From Luteococcus sanguinis (GTDB lineage: Bacteria; Actinomycetota; Actinomycetes; Propionibacteriales; Propionibacteriaceae): a DNA stretch of 64,000 bases. The stretch covers positions 124,001 to 188,000 of the forward strand of contig NZ_BAAAKI010000010.1 in NCBI RefSeq assembly GCF_039527675.1, written 5' to 3'. The notes under the pieces are model-generated. The model made no database searches. It was not told the DNA's origin and saw only the letters and a program-made list of their open reading frames with translations. The stretch's first letter is position 1, and the number at the start of each line of letters is the position of its first letter. A program made the position numbers and the translations under genes. Shown piece by piece: positions 59,879-64,000 of the stretch.

Positions 59879-59884
59879 GCCGAC

Positions 59885-59890
59885 ACCGTA
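59885..59890 (-). promoter_or_regulatory. -10 box TACGGT, leaderless start of pepN
   Basis: On the minus strand TACGGT-GTCGGC-ATG. Confidence 0.45.
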
Positions 59891-59891
59891 G

Positions 59892-62246
59892 TCAAGCCTG
59901 TAGCGCCAGCGCGAAGGGCAGTACCGCTTCGGCCCCAGCCCGGCGCAGTGCGACGGCCGCGACGGTCATCGTCCAGCGTGAGTCGACCAGGTCGTCCACC
60001 AGCAGCACCGGGCCAGCCACCTGCGCGAGCTGGGCGCGCATGCCCGGGCCGGGCTCCAGGCGCCCCCACACTCCGGCCAGTCGGAACGCGGAGTTCCCGC
60101 CGGGCCCCCCAGTGGGGCCACCGTCGACGAGGTCGAGGGTACCGAGATTGACCATCCGCCCCAGCCCGGCGAGACCCTCGGCGAGCGTGGCGACGCGCTG
60201 CGGGTGACTCCGCGACCCGATCGCGGCCACGGCCACCGGACGCTGCTCCCAGTCCCACTCCTTCAGCACGGGGACACAGGCACGCAGCACATCCTCGGGC
60301 ACCGGACCGTCCTCGGCCGCCAGCAGTTCACGCAGTCGTTGGCCCATCCCGAGGTCGGTCAGGCGGGCGACGACCCGTCCGGTGGCAGGCCCCTCGGTGA
60401 TCTTTCCCTTGACAGGGACACCGAGACGGTCCATCCCGGTCGGCCACATGCCGCGCGGCTCCAGCAGCACACCCGGACGGTCGAGGGCGCTCCGGGCTGC
60501 CACGACGGCAGCCTCGGGGAGCGACTCGTCATACCAAGGGCCGGCGCAGACATCGCACCGCCCGCAGGGCTTCGCATCCGGGTCGTCCAGGGCCTGCTGC
60601 AGGAACTGCATCCGGCAGACTTCACCGCGCTCGTAGTCGAGCATCAGTTGTTGCTCCCGCTCCCGCGCTTCGGCGACGCGGGCATAGCGCTCGGCGTCAT
60701 AGGTCCACGGCTGGCCTGTGGCGCGCCAGCCGCCCTTGACACGCTCCACGGCACCGTCGACGTCGAGCACCTTGAGCAACAACTCCAGCCGGGTGCGGCG
60801 GACGTCGACGCGGGTTTCGAGGGCGGCGGTGGACAACGCACTGGGTGCCGCGGACAGCGCCGCGATCACGGCGTCGGCCTGGGTCTGGTCGGGCATCGAG
60901 GCGGTGGCAAACCAGCGCCAGATGTCGCGATCTGCGCCGCTGGGCAGCAGCAGGACGTCCGCCCGCGTCTGACCCTGGAGCACGCCATTGACGCGACCGG
61001 CGCCGCGGCCGGCGCGTCCGACGTGCTGGTAGTAGGCGACCGGCGAGCTGGGGGCACCGAGGTGGATGACAAAGCCGAGGTCGGGCTTGTCGAAGCCCAT
61101 CCCCAGGGCGGAGGTCGCCACCAGCGCCTTCAGCTCGTTGCGGCGCAGTTGCCCCTCCAACTCCTCGCGTTCGGCAGCATCGGTGCGCCCCGTGTAGGCC
61201 TTGACGGCGTAGCCGGATTCCACCAGCGCGGCGGCAACGTCCTCGGCGGCTGAGACTGTGAGCGCGTAGATGATCCCGGAGCCGTCGAAGTCGCCCAGGT
61301 GGGCATTCAGCCAGGCCAGCTGGGTCTCGGCATGGGGCAGTTTCAGCACTCCGAGCCGCAGCGAGTCACGAGCGAGACTGCCGCGGATCGTGAGTACCTC
61401 ATGCCCTCCCGCACCACTCGCATCGCGCTGCTCCAGCGTCGCGCGTTGGAGCTGCTCGGCGACGTCCGCGACCACGCGCGAGTTGGCGGTGGCGGTGGTG
61501 GCCAGTACCGGGGTGCCATCCGGCAGGTCGAGCAGCAGGTCCTTGATGCGACGGTAGTCGGGACGGAAGTCGTGGCCCCAGTCGGAGATGCAGTGTGCTT
61601 CGTCGACCACCAGCAAGCCACAGCGCGCGGCGAGGTCGGGCAGCTGTTCGGCGCGGAAGGTGGGGTTGTTGAGCCGCTCGGGGCTGACGAGCAGCACGTC
61701 CACCTCGTCGTTCGCGAGCTGGGCTGCGACCTCGCCCCAGTCGGTCGCATTGGCCGAGTTCATCGTCACGGCACGCACTCCGGCGCGCGCCGCGGCGGCG
61801 ATCTGGTCGCGCATCAGGGCGAGCAGCGGGCTGACGATCACCGTCGGACCGGCCCCCTCCGCGCGCCGCAGCGCGGTGGCGACGAAGTAGACCGCCGACT
61901 TGCCCCAGCCCGTCCGCTGGACCACCAGCGCACGCTGGCGACGTTCGACCAGCGCCAGGACGGCCTCCAACTGGCCCTCGTGGAACTCGGCCTCGTCATT
62001 GCCCACGAGTCGTCGCAGCACGGCCAGTGCGCGCTCCGCCGCCGGCGCGTCACCCGAGGCGGCGAGGGTGGCCTCACTGGGCGAGGCCACCCCCCGTTGC
62101 GCTGCGGGTGCTCGCGGGGGACGAGACGACGAGGCGGACGGCGGTGGCGCCCCCTCGTAGAGGTCTTCGGGCGGCAGGTCCTCCAGCGGGATGGGCTCCC
62201 AGTCGTCGGGGGGCGGCTCGTCGAAGAAGCGCGGCTCGTTGGTCAT
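59892..62246 (-). CDS. RecQ-type DNA helicase with C-terminal phosphoribosyltransferase-like domain
   Basis: 784 residues. Helicase motifs: QRTGWGKSAVYF (Walker A, near 105), VVDEAHCISDWGHDFRPDYR (near 210) and GAPSSPVAYYQHVGRAGRG (motif VI). A zinc-binding set CGRCDVC follows near 570. From about 700 the protein adds ATLAEGLAGLGRMVNLGTL and VLLVDDLVDSRWTMTVAAVALRRAGA, a PRPP-loop-like signature (usual form VLLVDDVxTTGxT), with S-R-W-T in place of the usual T-G. ATG 62246 follows TAGGTT by 6 nt. The N-terminal 80 residues are Pro/Ala-rich. Confidence 0.88.
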   Translation of the reverse strand: MTNEPRFFDEPPPDDWEPIPLEDLPPEDLYEGAPPPSASSSRPPRAPAAQRGVASPSEATLAASGDAPAAERALAVLRRLVGNDEAEFHEGQLEAVLALVERRQRALVVQRTGWGKSAVYFVATALRRAEGAGPTVIVSPLLALMRDQIAAAARAGVRAVTMNSANATDWGEVAAQLANDEVDVLLVSPERLNNPTFRAEQLPDLAARCGLLVVDEAHCISDWGHDFRPDYRRIKDLLLDLPDGTPVLATTATANSRVVADVAEQLQRATLEQRDASGAGGHEVLTIRGSLARDSLRLGVLKLPHAETQLAWLNAHLGDFDGSGIIYALTVSAAEDVAAALVESGYAVKAYTGRTDAAEREELEGQLRRNELKALVATSALGMGFDKPDLGFVIHLGAPSSPVAYYQHVGRAGRGAGRVNGVLQGQTRADVLLLPSGADRDIWRWFATASMPDQTQADAVIAALSAAPSALSTAALETRVDVRRTRLELLLKVLDVDGAVERVKGGWRATGQPWTYDAERYARVAEAREREQQLMLDYERGEVCRMQFLQQALDDPDAKPCGRCDVCAGPWYDESLPEAAVVAARSALDRPGVLLEPRGMWPTGMDRLGVPVKGKITEGPATGRVVARLTDLGMGQRLRELLAAEDGPVPEDVLRACVPVLKEWDWEQRPVAVAAIGSRSHPQRVATLAEGLAGLGRMVNLGTLDLVDGGPTGGPGGNSAFRLAGVWGRLEPGPGMRAQLAQVAGPVLLVDDLVDSRWTMTVAAVALRRAGAEAVLPFALALQA

Positions 62247-62252
62247 GTCTTC

Positions 62253-62258
62253 AACCTA
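62253..62258 (-). promoter_or_regulatory. -10 box TAGGTT, leaderless start of the recQ-like gene
   Basis: On the minus strand the 17 bases CCTAGGTTGAAGACATG match those before glgC exactly. Confidence 0.5.
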
Positions 62259-62318
62259 GGTGCCCCGTCTGACAGTTCTCACGTGCGAACCTTGTTGGTC
62301 AACTCGACCAGGCCAACC

Positions 62319-62324
62319 TAGACT
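62319..62324 (+). promoter_or_regulatory. -10 box TAGACT, leaderless start of the antitoxin gene
   Basis: TAGACT-TGGAAG-ATG; the promoter region is shared with the divergent recQ-like gene. Confidence 0.5.
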
Positions 62325-62330
62325 TGGAAG

Positions 62331-62552
62331 ATGACGACCATCACCGTCCAGGCAGCGAAGACGCACCTGTCCCGTCTCCTGCAACGGGTCGAGGCTGGGG
62401 AGGAGGTGGTCATCGCGCGCGGACGCAACCCGGTCGCACGTCTGGTGCCGGTAGATGGGCGCTCGCCCCGTCGCTTCGGCATCATGTGCTTCACCGTCCC
62501 GGACGACTTCGACGACGCCCTGCCCGACGACGAAGTGGCAGCATGGGAATGA
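62331..62552 (+). CDS. Phd/YefM-type antitoxin (VapB-like)
   Basis: 73 residues. N-terminal DNA-binding part VQAAKTHLSRLLQRVEAGEE and VVIARGRNPVARLVP follow the Phd/YefM family, then an acidic tail (PDDFDDALPDDEVAAWE) that would wrap the toxin. It should neutralise the PIN toxin encoded next and autoregulate the operon. ATG 62331 has TAGACT 6 nt upstream. The toxin gene overlaps the stop by four bases. Confidence 0.88.
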   Translation: MTTITVQAAKTHLSRLLQRVEAGEEVVIARGRNPVARLVPVDGRSPRRFGIMCFTVPDDFDDALPDDEVAAWE

Positions 62553-62938
62553 AGTACCTCGTGGACACTCACGTATTCCTGTGGCTGGTGGGATCTCCCG
62601 ACAAGGTCCCCGAAACCACCCACGCCGCACTCGCCGATCCAGACAACGAACTCTTGGTGTCAGCAGTCAGTGCCATGGAGGTGGCAACCAAGACACGTCT
62701 GGGCAAGTTGCCTGACTCAGGGTTGCTGGCCACCTGGGAGCGCCGGGTGGTGGAGATCGGGGCAACCGACTTGCCACTGGCCACCGCGGCCGCGCTCACC
62801 GCCGGCACGATGGCCTGGGAGCATCGGGATCCGTTCGACCGACTCCTTGCCGCGCAGGCGATCCACGAGGCTGCCGTCTTCGTCACCGTCGACCGAGCCT
62901 TCGCCCACCTGTCCGCGCCACAGGTCCTCACCTGGTGA
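62549..62938 (+). CDS. VapC-type PIN-domain toxin
   Basis: 129 residues. Starts MKYLVDTHVFLWLVG with the first acidic residue D6, then a Glu in SAMEVATKTRLG and the DPFDRLLAAQA block with the later acidic residues. These form the PIN ribonuclease site, so it probably cuts RNA when freed from its antitoxin. ATG 62549 overlaps the antitoxin stop (ATGA); ATG 62543 is an alternative. It is intact, with normal base composition. A hairpin terminator follows. Confidence 0.88.
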   Translation: MKYLVDTHVFLWLVGSPDKVPETTHAALADPDNELLVSAVSAMEVATKTRLGKLPDSGLLATWERRVVEIGATDLPLATAAALTAGTMAWEHRDPFDRLLAAQAIHEAAVFVTVDRAFAHLSAPQVLTW

Positions 62939-62953
62939 TCCCCAGCACGGACC

Positions 62954-62990
62954 GAGCCCGAAACCACCAGGGTCGGTGATTTTCGGGCCC
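62954..62990. terminator. Hairpin between vapC and pntB
   Basis: GCCCGAAACCACC and GGTGATTTTCGGGC are nearly complementary around AGGGTC, between convergent genes. Its left arm is nearly identical to the inferred complement of the sequence beside the gap downstream of ptsI at 15006-15031. Confidence 0.65.
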
Positions 62991-63007
62991 AGTCGTGGCG
63001 AGGGGCC

Positions 63008-64000
63008 TCAGGGCTGGGCGGGCAGCGCCGCCGGGAGCGCCGCGAGGATCGCCTGGACGCTCGCCTTGGCGTCCCCGAAGCACATCGAGGAGTTCTCGTT
63101 GAAGAACAGCGGGTTCTGCACCCCGGCGTAGCCCGCGCTCATGGACCGCTTGAACACGACCACCCGTCCGGCCTCCCAGACGTGCAGCACGGGCATCCCG
63201 GAAATGGGGGAACCGGGTTGCATCGCGGCCGGGTTCACCGTGTCGTTGGCGCCGATCACCAGCACCACGTCGGTGTCGGCGAAGTCGTCGTTGATCTCGT
63301 CCATCTCGAGCACGATGTCGTAGGGCACATGCGCCTCGGCCAGCAGGACGTTCATGTGCCCGGGCAGGCGTCCGGCGACCGGGTGGATCGCAAAGCGCAC
63401 CCTGACCCCGGCGTCGGTCAGGCGCTGGGTCAGCTCGGCCACCGGGTACTGGGCCTGCGCGACGGCCATGCCGTAGCCGGGGGCGATGATGACGCTCGTC
63501 GCGTCGGCGCACAGCTGGGCGACCTCGCCCGGCTTCAGCTCGGTGTAGTCCCCCATCTCGGTCTCGGCAGGGCCGGAGGTGTCGTCCCCGAAGCCGCCCA
63601 GGATGACCGAGACGAACGACCGGTTCATCGCCTTGCACATGATGTAACTCAGGATCGCGCCGGAGGCACCGACGAGCGCACCGGTGACGATGAGCACCGT
63701 CATGTTCAGCATGAAGCCGCTGAAGGCCGCCGCCCAGCCCGAGTAGGAGTTCAGCATCGAGATCACCACGGGCATGTCGGCGCCACCGATCGCAGCGACC
63801 AGATGGATGCCCAGCAGCATCGAGACGATCGCCAGGAAGACCAACGGCACCAGGCTGTGGCTGGAGGTGAACCACAGGCCCAGGACGACGACCAGCGCCA
63901 GCGCTCCCAGGTTGAGCCAGTTGCGCAACGGCAGGGTCAACGGCTTGGACGCGAATCGTCCGTTCAGCTTGCCCCAGGCGACGATCGAGCCGGTGAAGGT
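63008..64000 (-). CDS. pntB: NAD(P) transhydrogenase beta subunit (partial)
   Basis: About 330 residues visible of an approximately 460-480-residue protein; the 5' end lies beyond the window. The membrane part has PLVFLAIVSMLLGIHLVAAIGG and VISMLNSYSGWAAAFSGFML, and the NADP-binding C-terminal domain has VIIAPGYGMAVAQAQ, INDDFADTDVVLVIGANDTV and FKRSMSAGYAGVQNPLFF. It couples proton entry to NADPH formation. The alpha subunit would lie outside the window upstream. The frame is open through the window edge. Confidence 0.95.
   Translation of the reverse strand, partial: TFTGSIVAWGKLNGRFASKPLTLPLRNWLNLGALALVVVLGLWFTSSHSLVPLVFLAIVSMLLGIHLVAAIGGADMPVVISMLNSYSGWAAAFSGFMLNMTVLIVTGALVGASGAILSYIMCKAMNRSFVSVILGGFGDDTSGPAETEMGDYTELKPGEVAQLCADATSVIIAPGYGMAVAQAQYPVAELTQRLTDAGVRVRFAIHPVAGRLPGHMNVLLAEAHVPYDIVLEMDEINDDFADTDVVLVIGANDTVNPAAMQPGSPISGMPVLHVWEAGRVVVFKRSMSAGYAGVQNPLFFNENSSMCFGDAKASVQAILAALPAALPAQP

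Noticed and set aside
1..64000. Insertion sequences, prophage, integrase or tRNA genes
   Set aside because: No transposase, integrase, phage protein or tRNA cloverleaf was recognised. Gene order follows conserved actinobacterial blocks throughout.

Overview
The window is high-GC, gene-dense actinobacterial chromosome with almost no accessory DNA. The markers are actinobacterial: DUF3043, DUF4191, DUF3117 and DUF2510 proteins, two glutamine synthetases with an adenylyltransferase, a GT4-type GlgA, an actinobacterial DapD, and many apparently leaderless genes. From memory, two blocks follow Mycobacterium tuberculosis order. gcvT-pepA-sucB-DUF4191-RDD-glnA-glnE-glnA2 resembles Rv2211c-Rv2222c. 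corA / stress protein / MgtE-N / mrp / tatB / rseA / sigE / methyltransferase / glgC / glgA / DUF3117 / LOG / dapE / dapD / dapC / fdx resembles Rv1239c-Rv1177. A PTS glucose permease, a GH92 mannosidase and this gene mix would suit a member of the Propionibacteriales, but the sequence alone does not prove that. Three runs of N (7060-7099, 14968-15005, 25729-25734) are assembly gaps.

Layout. 1-2.2 kb: a DUF3043 membrane protein, an aldo/keto reductase and two tiny coupled genes. 2.2-11.7 kb: gcvT, pepA, sucB (2-oxoacid dehydrogenase E2), DUF4191, an ABC-F ATPase, an RDD protein and glnA. 11.8-19.2 kb: carbohydrate genes (GH92 glycosidase, ptsI, ptsG). 19.2-24.6 kb: nitrogen genes (glnE, a sterol-carrier-family protein, glnA2). 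The two glutamine synthetase genes carry the same TGTAAC-N6-GTTACA palindrome in their promoter regions. 24.6-36 kb: two paralogous DUF2510 membrane proteins, map, the RNase P RNA gene rnpB, an RNB-family ribonuclease, a Zn-ribbon coiled-coil protein, an MFS exporter, a phosphatase with a vapC remnant behind it, an acyltransferase, pepP and corA.

36-48 kb: a methyltransferase, a stress protein, a CitE-like lyase, a soluble MgtE-N/CBS protein coupled to a DUF1003 membrane protein, mrp, then tatB, a zinc anti-sigma factor and its ECF sigma factor, an ankyrin protein coupled to dapA, an O-methyltransferase, and divergent glgC and glgA. 48.6-54.5 kb: DUF3117, a DivIVA-domain protein, LOG, dapE, then dapD with a transglycosylase-like protein, then dapC with a ferredoxin. 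54.6-64 kb: an isoaspartyl peptidase/asparaginase, a VanW-type wall protein, pepN, a RecQ helicase fused to a phosphoribosyltransferase-like domain, an intact VapBC-type toxin-antitoxin pair, and the 3' part of pntB.

Common themes are ammonia assimilation and its control, sugar uptake and glycogen storage, lysine/diaminopimelate and cell-wall metabolism, and RNA and protein turnover. Two patterns run across the window: TANNNT boxes 6-8 nt before start codons, as expected for leaderless mRNAs, and at least four unrelated tandem arrays with a 15-bp (five-codon) period, one of which runs into an assembly gap.
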